From: Marinagarivorans sp.
GTDB lineage: Bacteria > Pseudomonadota > Gammaproteobacteria > Pseudomonadales > Cellvibrionaceae
DNA: 64,000 nucleotides
Reading direction: 5' to 3'
Assembly (NCBI GenBank): GCA_028281865.1
Contig: JANQJB010000036.1
Span: forward strand, 1-64,000
In this document: in pieces, positions 19,408-28,102 of the stretch
Position numbering within the stretch: position 1 is the stretch's first letter
Layout: each line of letters starts with the position of its first letter
Position numbers and translations under genes: made by a program
The notes under the pieces: model-generated
Databases searched by the model: none
Told to the model about the DNA's origin: nothing
The model's input: only the letters and a program-made list of their open reading frames with translations

Positions 19408-20748
19408 ATGTCTTTTGATTTTGATTACTTTGTTATTGGAGCGGGTTCTGGGGGTGTACGTTCTGCGCGTATCGCTAGCCAGTTGGGAGCAAAGGCTGCA
19501 ATAGCTGAGAGTCGCTATCTCGGAGGAACATGTGTCAATGTCGGTTGCGTTCCAAAAAAATTGTTCGTTTACGCATCGGAATTTAGCGAGTTTGCGAAAC
19601 AAGCTCAGGGGTTTGGCTGGGCCAGCTCAGAGTCAAATATTGACTGGCAAGTTCTAAGAGATAAAAAAGACAAAGAAATCAAAAGATTGAACTCTATTTA
19701 TAGCAAGCTACTTGAAGATTCTGGAGCCTGTCTTTTGCAAGGTAATGCGCGTTTACTCGATGCGAATACTGTCGAAGTTGATAGCAAAGCTTATACATCG
19801 AAGCATATTTTGTTGGCCACTGGTGGATGGCCTAGGCAGCCAGAATACAGTGGAGCAGAGCACGTAGTAGACTCTAACGCCTTTTTTTTCCTGGATACGC
19901 TTCCGCATAGCGTGCTCGTTGAGGGCGGGGGTTATATCGCGGTCGAGTTTGCCGGGATACTCAATGGTTTGGGCTGCGATGTGGAACTTGTCTATCGCGG
20001 AGAATTGTTTTTACGCGGTTTTGATCAGGACATACGTCAATTTGTGGCAGAAGAGTTGACTAAAAAAGGTATTAAACTCCGTTTCGAATCAAAAATATCT
20101 GAGATTTCTCCCACTGAGCAGGGGAGCTACAAGGTGTTTTTATCGAGTGGTGAGCCGCGCGTTGTCGACAAGGTTGTCGCTGCGATCGGGCGGGTTCCTC
20201 TCACGGACGGTCTCGGCATCGAAAATACCCGCATCTGTGTTGATGCAGGAGGGTTCATCGAGGTCGATGAGAATTTTCAGACGGCCGAACCTTCAATCTA
20301 TGCGGTTGGCGATGTTGTTGGCCGCAAAGCTTTGACACCTGTCGCGATAAAAGAGGGGGAAAAATTAGCGCGTTATCTGTTTTCGGGACAGTCGATAGCG
20401 CTCGACTACGCCAACATCCCCAGCGCGGTATTTTCTCAGCCGAGCATTGGAACCGTGGGTTTAAGCGAGGAGGAAGCTCGAGAACGCGGTATCGATGTTA
20501 CCTGTTATCGATCGAATTTTCGCCCTTTAAAGCACACGATTAGCGGTGCAGAGGAGCGCGTCTATATGAAAATGGTTGTAGAAAATTCTACTGGACGAGT
20601 ATTGGGTTTACACATGGTTGGTGAGAACGCCGGAGAAATCATACAGGGGTTTGCAGTTGCCGTTAACATGGGCGCAACAAAAAGCCATTTTGATGAAACC
20701 CTAGGCGTTCATCCTACGGCGGCAGAAGAATTTGTAACGCTGCGTTAA
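19408..20748 (+). CDS. gor: Glutathione-disulfide reductase
   Basis: NADPH-dependent flavoenzyme that reduces GSSG to GSH. FAD-binding GAGSGG is at residues 11-16, the redox-active disulfide is Cys42/Cys47 in GGTCVNVGCVPKKL, the NADPH-site region follows VEGGGYIAVEFAG, and the C-terminal catalytic HPTAAEE is present. 446 residues fits. ATG 19408 is preferred over the adjoining GTG at 19405; AAGGGG lies upstream. In the NADPH site VEGGGYIAVEF shows GGGYIA where many pyridine-nucleotide oxidoreductases have GxGxxG, as in other Gor proteins. Confidence 0.94.
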   Translation: MSFDFDYFVIGAGSGGVRSARIASQLGAKAAIAESRYLGGTCVNVGCVPKKLFVYASEFSEFAKQAQGFGWASSESNIDWQVLRDKKDKEIKRLNSIYSKLLEDSGACLLQGNARLLDANTVEVDSKAYTSKHILLATGGWPRQPEYSGAEHVVDSNAFFFLDTLPHSVLVEGGGYIAVEFAGILNGLGCDVELVYRGELFLRGFDQDIRQFVAEELTKKGIKLRFESKISEISPTEQGSYKVFLSSGEPRVVDKVVAAIGRVPLTDGLGIENTRICVDAGGFIEVDENFQTAEPSIYAVGDVVGRKALTPVAIKEGEKLARYLFSGQSIALDYANIPSAVFSQPSIGTVGLSEEEARERGIDVTCYRSNFRPLKHTISGAEERVYMKMVVENSTGRVLGLHMVGENAGEIIQGFAVAVNMGATKSHFDETLGVHPTAAEEFVTLR

Positions 20749-20795
20749 AAGTCGACTGCTGTTAACTGACAAACTAACTAGAACGGCCTCATCTA

Positions 20796-20826
20796 TACTT
20801 TTACAAATACAGTGTTTGTATAAGTA
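20796..20826. promoter_or_regulatory. Inverted repeat ahead of the HlyD/M50 operon
   Basis: TACTTTTACAAA (20796-20807) and TTTGTATAAGTA (20815-20826) form 12-bp arms with one mismatch around a 7-base centre. They end 11 bp before the GTG start of the GAF-HlyD gene. No T-run follows, so an operator or a translation-controlling hairpin is more likely than a terminator. Confidence 0.4.
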
Positions 20827-20837
20827 GAGTTATTGGG

Positions 20838-22562
20838 GTGCCTCGTTTGATTGAAAATTGGTTGAATTCACTGTGTCACATGCTACCGGGACTCGCGCGT
20901 GCGATCGTGAAATCCGATGGCAATGATAGGCTTATTGCGCAGTGGCCAGACGATTCTATTCTCAAGCCGGATTTGATTTCGGTCGCCAATACCCTGGGAT
21001 GCGACTCGGCGACCGAAGTAAAGGTATTACCGCTCGCAGATTCAAATGATTCTCAAGTTTATATTGCCACCACCCTTGAACAAAATAAGCTGAAAATTGG
21101 AATTGCTGTCTTTGAATTTAAAGCGCCACAAAGTCAAATAGATATTCTGCAGCAGTTGATTAGTTGGGGTAAAGACTGGCTGAATCAAATGTTAATTCTC
21201 AGCAGGGAAAAATCAGGCAAGGGCAGCCAGCAGCTATTGGAATTTATCGAGGATATCATTCAAATACAAAAAATCGATGAATTAGGTGCAACTGTTGTTA
21301 ATCGCTTAGCACAATTACGCCAATTTGATCGCGTTGCCTTAGTTTTAGTCAAAAACCAACAGTCATCGGTTAAAGCACTTTCAAATGTGAGTGAATTCGA
21401 CGAGCGCAATGAGTCCATAAGTTTAATAAAACAGGTGGCTGATTACTGTATTGAGCATGAGCAACCCGTGGTATTTCCCAATTCCAAAGGTGAAGATGCG
21501 GAAGAAATAAAAAAATTAGCTGTATTTGAGGAGCGAGAAAGAATTTTTGCAGTGCCATTATTGGCTCACGGTCATGTTGTGGGAGTAGTGTCATGTGAAT
21601 ATACTCGCAACCCTGCCGACTGGAGCTTGGGGTTCGCACAGGTAAAGCTAATTGCGCGAATATTGGCTCCGCTATTTCACGATCGTATCGCGCAGGCGTT
21701 TTCAGTCAAAGAGCATTTGTGGCATAAATACAAAGGGAATTTAGAAAAATGGTATAAGTTGCGTTGGCTGGGAATTTTTGGCATTGCAACAATAATTATT
21801 GCGTTAATTTTTATACCTGTTCGTCATCGTGTCGTTGCTGATGCGCAGTTGGAAGGTCGAATTCAACGAGCGATTGTTGCACCTGAAGATGGCTATTTAC
21901 TAAAAGCGCATTCGCGTGCAGGTGAATTGATTAAAAAAGGAGATGTTGTTGTTGAGCTCGACAATCGAGAATTGTTATTGGAAGAGCAACGTTGGCTCGG
22001 TCAAAAAAATGAATACCAACGCCTTTACAGTAAGGAGCTTATTGCGTTAAATCAGACACAAATGCAAATTTACAAGGCTCAGCTATCTCAAGCGGAAGCA
22101 CAACTTCAATTGCTTCAACAAAAGTTAAAGCGTACTAAAATTTCGGCGCCAATAGATGGCGTAATTATTCAAGGCGATCTGAGTCGGGCGATTGGCGGCC
22201 CCGTTGAAAAAGGGCAAGTTTTATTTGAAATGGCGCCGAAGGATGAATTTCGTTTAGTTATCGAAGTCGTTGAAAACGATATTGGTTTTATCTCTAAAAA
22301 TCAGTCCGGCGAGCTGCGTTTGGCTTCTATGCCAAATATTGTCATAGCATTTAACGTCGAAGCCGTTTCACCAATCTATCGTGAGTCAGAAAAAGGCTTG
22401 GTATATCGTATTGAAGCTGCAATTGAACGGGGTCAGTACGATTTAAGACCTGGCATGAAAGGCGTCGCCAAAATAGATGTTGGCAAGCGCTCGGTTATAG
22501 ATAATTTATTTCATGATTTAGCCAACTGGTTTAAGCTGCGTTGGTGGTCGGTAACGGGTTAG
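20838..22562 (+). CDS. GAF-HlyD membrane fusion protein
   Basis: Inner-membrane adaptor with an unusual cytoplasmic sensor part, 574 aa. About residues 1-135 are uncharacterised, 145-290 look like a GAF domain, and one transmembrane helix lies near 312-330. An HlyD periplasmic part follows: biotinyl-lipoyl half motifs around EDGYLLKAHSRAGELIKKGD, a coiled coil (about 385-435), the second lipoyl half ISAPIDGVIIQGDL, and a beta-barrel. HlyD proteins bridge inner-membrane exporters to outer-membrane channels. It is three bases upstream of the M50-HlyD gene, clearly one operon. It starts with GTG and GGGG just upstream. No ABC transporter or TolC is present nearby. Confidence 0.85.
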   Translation: MPRLIENWLNSLCHMLPGLARAIVKSDGNDRLIAQWPDDSILKPDLISVANTLGCDSATEVKVLPLADSNDSQVYIATTLEQNKLKIGIAVFEFKAPQSQIDILQQLISWGKDWLNQMLILSREKSGKGSQQLLEFIEDIIQIQKIDELGATVVNRLAQLRQFDRVALVLVKNQQSSVKALSNVSEFDERNESISLIKQVADYCIEHEQPVVFPNSKGEDAEEIKKLAVFEERERIFAVPLLAHGHVVGVVSCEYTRNPADWSLGFAQVKLIARILAPLFHDRIAQAFSVKEHLWHKYKGNLEKWYKLRWLGIFGIATIIIALIFIPVRHRVVADAQLEGRIQRAIVAPEDGYLLKAHSRAGELIKKGDVVVELDNRELLLEEQRWLGQKNEYQRLYSKELIALNQTQMQIYKAQLSQAEAQLQLLQQKLKRTKISAPIDGVIIQGDLSRAIGGPVEKGQVLFEMAPKDEFRLVIEVVENDIGFISKNQSGELRLASMPNIVIAFNVEAVSPIYRESEKGLVYRIEAAIERGQYDLRPGMKGVAKIDVGKRSVIDNLFHDLANWFKLRWWSVTG

Positions 22563-22565
22563 CGG

Positions 22566-24713
22566 ATGGAAGCTTCAAATTTTACATTCGCATGGGACCA
22601 GCTTATTGATCGTGTGATTTATGTCGATACACGCGCCGACTTTTTTCATCACTGCTATCGATCAAATACTTGGTATGTTATTAACGACAAAACTTCTGGC
22701 GCTTACTATCGGTGTAGCGAGTCGGTTTATTGGTTTCTCAGGTTGCTTGACGGTAAATGCACGCTGCGTGACGCAATTAATAATTTTGATTCCTTGCATA
22801 CGGATAAAAAACTCGATAAAAAAGATCTTTTTGAAGCGCTCGCACTATTGTACGAAGGGGATTTATTGTTAGGCGATTTACCGTCCTCAGGTCTGAGAAT
22901 GGTTGAGAAAAAAAATAAAAATCGCCGCAGGCGAATTTCTCAGTTTTTAATTAGACCAACAATGTTTAAGGTGGGGATCTGGAACCCAGATCGATTTCTA
23001 AATCGTCTACTTCCTTTTTTTGATTCAGCCTTTTCACTATTCGGCTTAAGTCTTTTTTTGGGCTTAGTAGTTTTTGCATTACTGCAATTAGATGCAAATT
23101 GGTTAAGCGTAAAAAGCCATTGGGAAACACGTTTCTTCGACCCTTTAAATTTATTAATGCTTTGGGTACAGTTTCCTTTGTTGAAGCTATTGCATGAACT
23201 TGGGCATGGACTAGCAACCAAAAAATGGGGCGGGCATGTTTACGAATTAGGTGTAATGTTTATCGTTTTTACGCCTGTACCCTATGTTGATGCTTCATCA
23301 AGCACGGCGTTTCCGCACAAACAGCAACGGATGGTCGTTGCTGCGTCCGGCATTATTGTTGAGATAATGGTTGCGGCTATAGCGTTTATCGTTTGGTTGA
23401 ACACAAATTCACTGTTCATCAAAGACCTGTGTTTCAACTGGATGTTAATTGGGGGGGTGTCCACACTTTTGTTTAATGGAAATCCGTTGTTGCGTTTTGA
23501 TGGATATTTTGTTTTGGCGGACTTTTTGGAAATCCCGAATTTGGCTTCAAGGTCTAATCAGTATTACAGCTATGTTTTTCGTACCTACGTTTTGGGTTCT
23601 AAGTCTGTCAACTCTCCTGTTACTGCTAAAGGTGAGCGATCTTGGTTTGTTTTTTACGGTTTTGCTTCCACACTATATCGCTTATACATTGCTTATATAA
23701 TTGTAGTGTTCATCGCGTCCAAATTTTTTGTATTCGGCTTGTTGTTTGCGCTTTGGGTATTTGTAGGGCAAATTATCATTCCTTGGGCGATATCGTGTTG
23801 GAGGACAATCCAATTTGCAAAATCCGAGAAATTACTTGTGCGCCTAGGTGTTACTAGTGTTTTCGCTATTGCGACTCTATATATTGTTACGTTTTTTCTT
23901 CCTGTCTCTAGCGTCAGCTCGGCTTCAGGAGTTGTACAAAGTGAAGATCGATATCAGATTAAAGTCAATACAAGCGGCTTTATTAAAGAGGTACTCATTG
24001 ATGAAGGAGAACGTATTGATGAAGGAACAACGCTTTTACAACTTGAGGATAAAAATTTAGCCGTGGAGGAGTTTCTTGCACAGGCAAAGTTGAATGAGCT
24101 ACGCGTTAAAAAAAATCGCACGTTGTTAGACGACCCAATTGAAACACAAATTTTGGTAAAAGATATCGATATATTGAACAGAAAGTTGCAAGACATTAAA
24201 GAACAGCGCTTAAATTTGCAGGTGGTGAGCCGCGCGAGTGGTAATGTTGCGTTAAACCTTAACAAGGAAGATCTCATTGGGCGCTTCTATAAAAAGGGAA
24301 GTATTATTGGCCAGGTTGTGAATAAAACTAATCGCGAAATTGTTATTTATGTTAAGGAGGCACAGTTAGTGAGATTGGAGTCTTTCGATGGCGATATCTT
24401 GGTTCGTTTTCACTCATTGCCTAACAAAGAATTTGCAGCAAGTATTTTGAGTTCAGAGCCTACGTTAGCAAAAACGCTGCCGACGAAAGTTTTGGGCACT
24501 CTCGCAGGAGGCCCTATTGCAGTTGATGCCAGTTCCGAATCGGGTGTGCGCGCGATTGAGACTCTTTATGAAATTCGATTACTTGTGGCGCAAATACCTA
24601 GTTCAGTACCGTTAGGGCGTCTAGAAGTAAAATTTGTGCACGCGAAAGAATCTATCGGCGATAAAATAGGGCGCGCTATAAGGAAAATATTTTTTGAAAA
24701 GCTCAAACTTTAA
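22566..24713 (+). CDS. M50 (site-2-type) metalloprotease fused to HlyD domain
   Basis: Polytopic inner-membrane protein, 715 aa. The N-terminal 110 residues are PqqD/winged-helix-like (VYWFLRLLDGKCTLRDAI). A membrane core carries zinc motif HELGH (residues 210-214) and second site NGNPLLRFDGYF (aspartate near 312), both intact. Four or more helices follow, then a C-terminal HlyD-like periplasmic region (about 455-690) with a coiled coil and the lipoyl-like EVLIDEGERIDEGTTLLQLE. Such fusions are annotated as putative peptide zinc metalloproteases. It is likely to process or extrude a substrate together with the GAF-HlyD partner. The substrate is unknown; the LEPR-XLL protein 13 kb away is a candidate. 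Confidence 0.87.
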   Translation: MEASNFTFAWDQLIDRVIYVDTRADFFHHCYRSNTWYVINDKTSGAYYRCSESVYWFLRLLDGKCTLRDAINNFDSLHTDKKLDKKDLFEALALLYEGDLLLGDLPSSGLRMVEKKNKNRRRRISQFLIRPTMFKVGIWNPDRFLNRLLPFFDSAFSLFGLSLFLGLVVFALLQLDANWLSVKSHWETRFFDPLNLLMLWVQFPLLKLLHELGHGLATKKWGGHVYELGVMFIVFTPVPYVDASSSTAFPHKQQRMVVAASGIIVEIMVAAIAFIVWLNTNSLFIKDLCFNWMLIGGVSTLLFNGNPLLRFDGYFVLADFLEIPNLASRSNQYYSYVFRTYVLGSKSVNSPVTAKGERSWFVFYGFASTLYRLYIAYIIVVFIASKFFVFGLLFALWVFVGQIIIPWAISCWRTIQFAKSEKLLVRLGVTSVFAIATLYIVTFFLPVSSVSSASGVVQSEDRYQIKVNTSGFIKEVLIDEGERIDEGTTLLQLEDKNLAVEEFLAQAKLNELRVKKNRTLLDDPIETQILVKDIDILNRKLQDIKEQRLNLQVVSRASGNVALNLNKEDLIGRFYKKGSIIGQVVNKTNREIVIYVKEAQLVRLESFDGDILVRFHSLPNKEFAASILSSEPTLAKTLPTKVLGTLAGGPIAVDASSESGVRAIETLYEIRLLVAQIPSSVPLGRLEVKFVHAKESIGDKIGRAIRKIFFEKLKL

Positions 24714-24719
24714 CGATGT

Positions 24720-26162
24720 CTACGGAGTTTTATCCGCTTTCTCAAGAGCCGCAACAGCATTGCGCGGTAAAAAGGCAGAGAGCTTCGCAATAATATGACG
24801 GTATTTCCGGTCGTTAGCAAGGTTGTGCCATTCGTGGGGGTCTTGCTTCAGGTCATATAATTCTTGCGAGCCATCAGGGTAGCGTAAAAAGCTCCAATTT
24901 TTATAGCGAATAGCATGTTCGTTTGGTCCTTGGCTGGTAAGCGCGTAGTCCTTCCATTCGCTCTCTTGTGAAACAATGAGTTGGCTAATATCTTTCCCAT
25001 CAATTCCGGGTTTGCGCGGTAAATCTGTGAGACTGGTGAGGGTGGGGAAAATACTCATCAAATCGACAGGCGCATCGACAATTTCACCTCGAGGAATAGA
25101 TTTTTTTTCGTATTGGCGAGGCAATTTATAAATATAGCTTGTGCGGCTTGCAGCGGACCAAAGTTGGAATTTACGCCAATGGCGTTTTTCACCAAGCTGC
25201 CAACCGTGATCACCCCACAGCACAACAATGGTATTATCTCGATATTCGCTGTTTAATAAGGCATCGTATATTCGCCCGACAACTTCATCGGCATAATTCA
25301 CGCTAGCCAGATATGCCTGGACACCTTCCTTCCACTTTCCGGCTTCTGAAATAACTCGATGATCATTAAAGTTAGGTTTGGATTTATGCGGGATATCATC
25401 TAAATCATTTTCTAATACGCCGCGCGGTAGCTCTATTTCCTCGATTGGAAACTTATCGAAATATTCCTTAGGCACAAGCCAAGGTAAGTGCGGCCTAAAA
25501 ATACCGAGAGCCATAAAAAAAGGTTTTTCGTGCTTTTGACTCAATTGGGTTTTTGCCCATTTTGCAATATCCATATCAGGGGTTAGATCTTTATCGACAT
25601 CCAGAGGCCCCCAGTCGAAATTCCCAGAAAGTTCATCTAAGTCGTTTAAGCGTACTTTTGAGCTATAATTGCCGCGGTTGACGTAATTATGTTGGAAAAA
25701 AAGTGGGTTGATTTTACGCCCATGAAAAATCTTCCCGCTTGATAACGTTTTGTAACCGTGGCGAGCGAGGTAGGCGGGAATTGTCTCGTGAAGCTTGAGG
25801 ATAGACATATCGTCGTCAGCGTTTTGATAGACCCCCGACCTATGCGGGCGAATTCCTGTGGTAATGGCTGTTCGAGAGGGTTTGCATGCCGGTGCGGCTG
25901 CAAATGCATTTCTGAAACTTACGCCTTCATTTGCAAGCCTATCGATATTGGGTGTAATGCTGTTGGGGTGTGTGCCGAGGTGTCCGGTCCACGTATTCAA
26001 ATCGTCAATTGCTATCATTAAGATATTGTAAGGTTTGCTCACTGCGAGTTCTTTGTTTTTGCGAATCGAGTGCGAACAGGAAAGAATAGAAAATAAGGAA
26101 ACAATAAGGAAAGTTTTATTAATAAGTTGAGACAAGTTAACGTACACGGAATTTCGACTCAT
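24720..26162 (-). CDS. Lipoprotein sulfatase, iduronate-2-sulfatase-like
   Basis: Type I sulfatase hydrolysing sulfate esters, 480 aa. Lipobox SILSC has Cys29, so it is membrane-anchored. The metal-binding DD is at 53-54 in IDDLNTWTGHL and the formylglycine motif CKPSR has Cys93. The DDLNTWTG signature and overall plan resemble iduronate-2-sulfatase and the S1_7-type algal sulfatases. The gene is tail-to-tail with the M50 gene (six bases) and divergent from the next sulfatase. Cys must be oxidised to formylglycine by a maturase that is not in the window. The natural substrate is inferred to be a sulfated algal glycan. Confidence 0.92.
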   Translation of the reverse strand: MSRNSVYVNLSQLINKTFLIVSLFSILSCSHSIRKNKELAVSKPYNILMIAIDDLNTWTGHLGTHPNSITPNIDRLANEGVSFRNAFAAAPACKPSRTAITTGIRPHRSGVYQNADDDMSILKLHETIPAYLARHGYKTLSSGKIFHGRKINPLFFQHNYVNRGNYSSKVRLNDLDELSGNFDWGPLDVDKDLTPDMDIAKWAKTQLSQKHEKPFFMALGIFRPHLPWLVPKEYFDKFPIEEIELPRGVLENDLDDIPHKSKPNFNDHRVISEAGKWKEGVQAYLASVNYADEVVGRIYDALLNSEYRDNTIVVLWGDHGWQLGEKRHWRKFQLWSAASRTSYIYKLPRQYEKKSIPRGEIVDAPVDLMSIFPTLTSLTDLPRKPGIDGKDISQLIVSQESEWKDYALTSQGPNEHAIRYKNWSFLRYPDGSQELYDLKQDPHEWHNLANDRKYRHIIAKLSAFLPRNAVAALEKADKTP

Positions 26163-26361
26163 TAGTTAGCCAGGTTTATCTTAACGGTTGCAAAGTGTCA
26201 GTAAATTAAAGTGTAAGTAAAATAATGATTTTAATCGAGCATTAATTTATATTTGTCGGAACGTATGGGGTTTTGTGGGCAGCAAGAAAAAGCTGGATCG
26301 TATCTGAAAACCGGAGACGTATACTCCCTTCAAAACACGCGACAACCCCAATTTTCAAACC

Positions 26362-26395
26362 AAGGTATTCACAAAATTAAGGTATTGACAAAGTA
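26362..26395 (+). repeat. Tandem 17-bp repeat abutting a sulfatase start
   Basis: AAGGTATTCACAAAATT (26362-26378) is followed directly by AAGGTATTGACAAAGTA (26379-26395), 14 of 17 identical, and the ATG begins at 26396. Each copy carries a weak Shine-Dalgarno-like AAGG, the second 13 bases from the ATG. It may be a duplicated binding site or ribosome-site duplication. Confidence 0.6.
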
Positions 26396-28099
26396 ATGGT
26401 AGAGTCGAGATGTAAAAAACACTTCAATATTCGAATAGCATTTTTAATATTTATCGGTGTTTTGGCTTCAACATATCTGGAAGCTTATGCGAACACAAAG
26501 GGAAATTCTTTAGAGTTAAGTACCAAGAGCGCAAGGCCGAATATTGTATTGGTATTGGTGGATGATTTGGGTTTTTCCGACTTGGGAAGTTATGGTGGGG
26601 AGATAAATACGCCGGTCCTAGATAAATTGGCGAAACATGGCCTGCGTTATTCCCAGATGTACTCGACAGGTCGTTGCTGGCCTTCGCGTGCAAGTTTGAT
26701 GACTGGGTATTATGCTCCGCAAGTTGGAATGGATCCCAGGGACGGTAAAAGCTCCTGGCCCGCATGGACACGCTTGTTGCCGCATTATCTAAAAGATGTG
26801 GGCTACCGCTCTTATATTTCAGGTAAATGGCATTTACGGGAATCGCCGGTTAGCCCTTTGGAGGGTGGCTTTGATCGATCATATCATCTGCAAGACCACG
26901 ACCGATTTTTCTCTCCTTTGCAACATGAATTAGATAATAATCCGCTTCCACCAGTTAAACGTGACGAAGGGTATTATGCGACGCTGGCGATAACCGACTA
27001 CGCGATTGATTTTTTATCTCAGCATCAAAAACACGATAGCGATAAACCGTTTTTTTTGTATATGGGCTATACGGCTCCTCACTTTCCACTGCATGCGCTA
27101 CCTGAGGATATTGAAAAATACCGAGATGCTTACACTCAGGGTTGGGACAAGGTCCGAGAAAAACGCTACAAACGCGCGAAAAAGCTCGGTGTATATCGTG
27201 GCAAGCTGTCTTCTCTTATGCCAGAAATTCACAATCATTGGAGTCTAAACCCGCAACGTTTGGTCGATGAAATCCATCCCGACGAAGTAGGGCGCGCTGT
27301 GAGTTGGTCGAGTTTAAGTGCACAACAAAAACATTTTCAAACACAAAAAATGGCGGTGCATGCAGCAATGATCGATAGGCTTGATTCGGAAGTTGGGCGC
27401 TTAATGGCGCATATTGAGAAGATCGGAAAGGCTGAAAATACACTGTTTTTCTTTCTCTCTGATAACGGTGCTAGCTCGGAACAAATGCACCGCGGCGATA
27501 GAAATGTTGTTGGTTCTGAGCCGGGATCTGCCGATAGTTATTTGGGCATAGGGCCGGGTTGGTCGTCTGCTGCTAATAGCCCTTTGCGCTTACATAAATA
27601 TTGGATGCATGAGGGAGGGATTGCGACACCCTTTATCGTGCATTGGCCAAAGGGTATAAAAGCGCACAATAAAATTCGGCATGTACCGGCTCATATTGTC
27701 GATATCGTACCAACGATATTAGAGGTTTCAGGCGCGAGTATAGAGCCTGAAAAACCGGGTCCAACCGCGCCGGCTTTTCCGGGAATGAGTTTAGTTCCAA
27801 GTTTTGAGCAAGAGCCCGACTGGTTAGATCGTACATTATTTTGGGATCACTCTGGACATTACGCCATTCGCGTAGGAGATTGGAAAGCAGTTTCTCTAAA
27901 TAAAGGAGAGATTTGGGAACTCTATAATTTGAAAACAGACCGTGCCGAACAAAACAATCTTGCCGAGAAACGACCGCAATTGCTCGCACAGCTAGTGGCT
28001 CGCTGGCAGGCGCGGCGGCAGCAATACCGCCAAATAGATTACCAGTCGACGGCGAGTTTTGTGACAATAAAACGACCCAGAAAAAAGAAAAACAAGTAG
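26396..28099 (+). CDS. Periplasmic arylsulfatase
   Basis: Type I sulfatase, 567 aa, with a Sec signal peptide ending near residue 32. Metal DD is in LVDDLGFSDLGSYGG; the formylglycine motif CWPSR has Cys94, with tryptophan at an often Ser/Thr/Ala position. SGKWHL, TAPHFPLHALPEDIEKY and SDNGAS are other active-site blocks. It resembles the large arylsulfatase A-like group (S1_4 type), as does the sulfatase at 35126-36802, with which it shares the YKR-rich helix after GWDKVREKRYKRAKKLG. The C-terminus is strongly basic. It is tail-to-tail with the next sulfatase, three bases apart. Confidence 0.92.
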   Translation: MVESRCKKHFNIRIAFLIFIGVLASTYLEAYANTKGNSLELSTKSARPNIVLVLVDDLGFSDLGSYGGEINTPVLDKLAKHGLRYSQMYSTGRCWPSRASLMTGYYAPQVGMDPRDGKSSWPAWTRLLPHYLKDVGYRSYISGKWHLRESPVSPLEGGFDRSYHLQDHDRFFSPLQHELDNNPLPPVKRDEGYYATLAITDYAIDFLSQHQKHDSDKPFFLYMGYTAPHFPLHALPEDIEKYRDAYTQGWDKVREKRYKRAKKLGVYRGKLSSLMPEIHNHWSLNPQRLVDEIHPDEVGRAVSWSSLSAQQKHFQTQKMAVHAAMIDRLDSEVGRLMAHIEKIGKAENTLFFFLSDNGASSEQMHRGDRNVVGSEPGSADSYLGIGPGWSSAANSPLRLHKYWMHEGGIATPFIVHWPKGIKAHNKIRHVPAHIVDIVPTILEVSGASIEPEKPGPTAPAFPGMSLVPSFEQEPDWLDRTLFWDHSGHYAIRVGDWKAVSLNKGEIWELYNLKTDRAEQNNLAEKRPQLLAQLVARWQARRQQYRQIDYQSTASFVTIKRPRKKKNK

Positions 28100-28102
28100 C
28101 GA

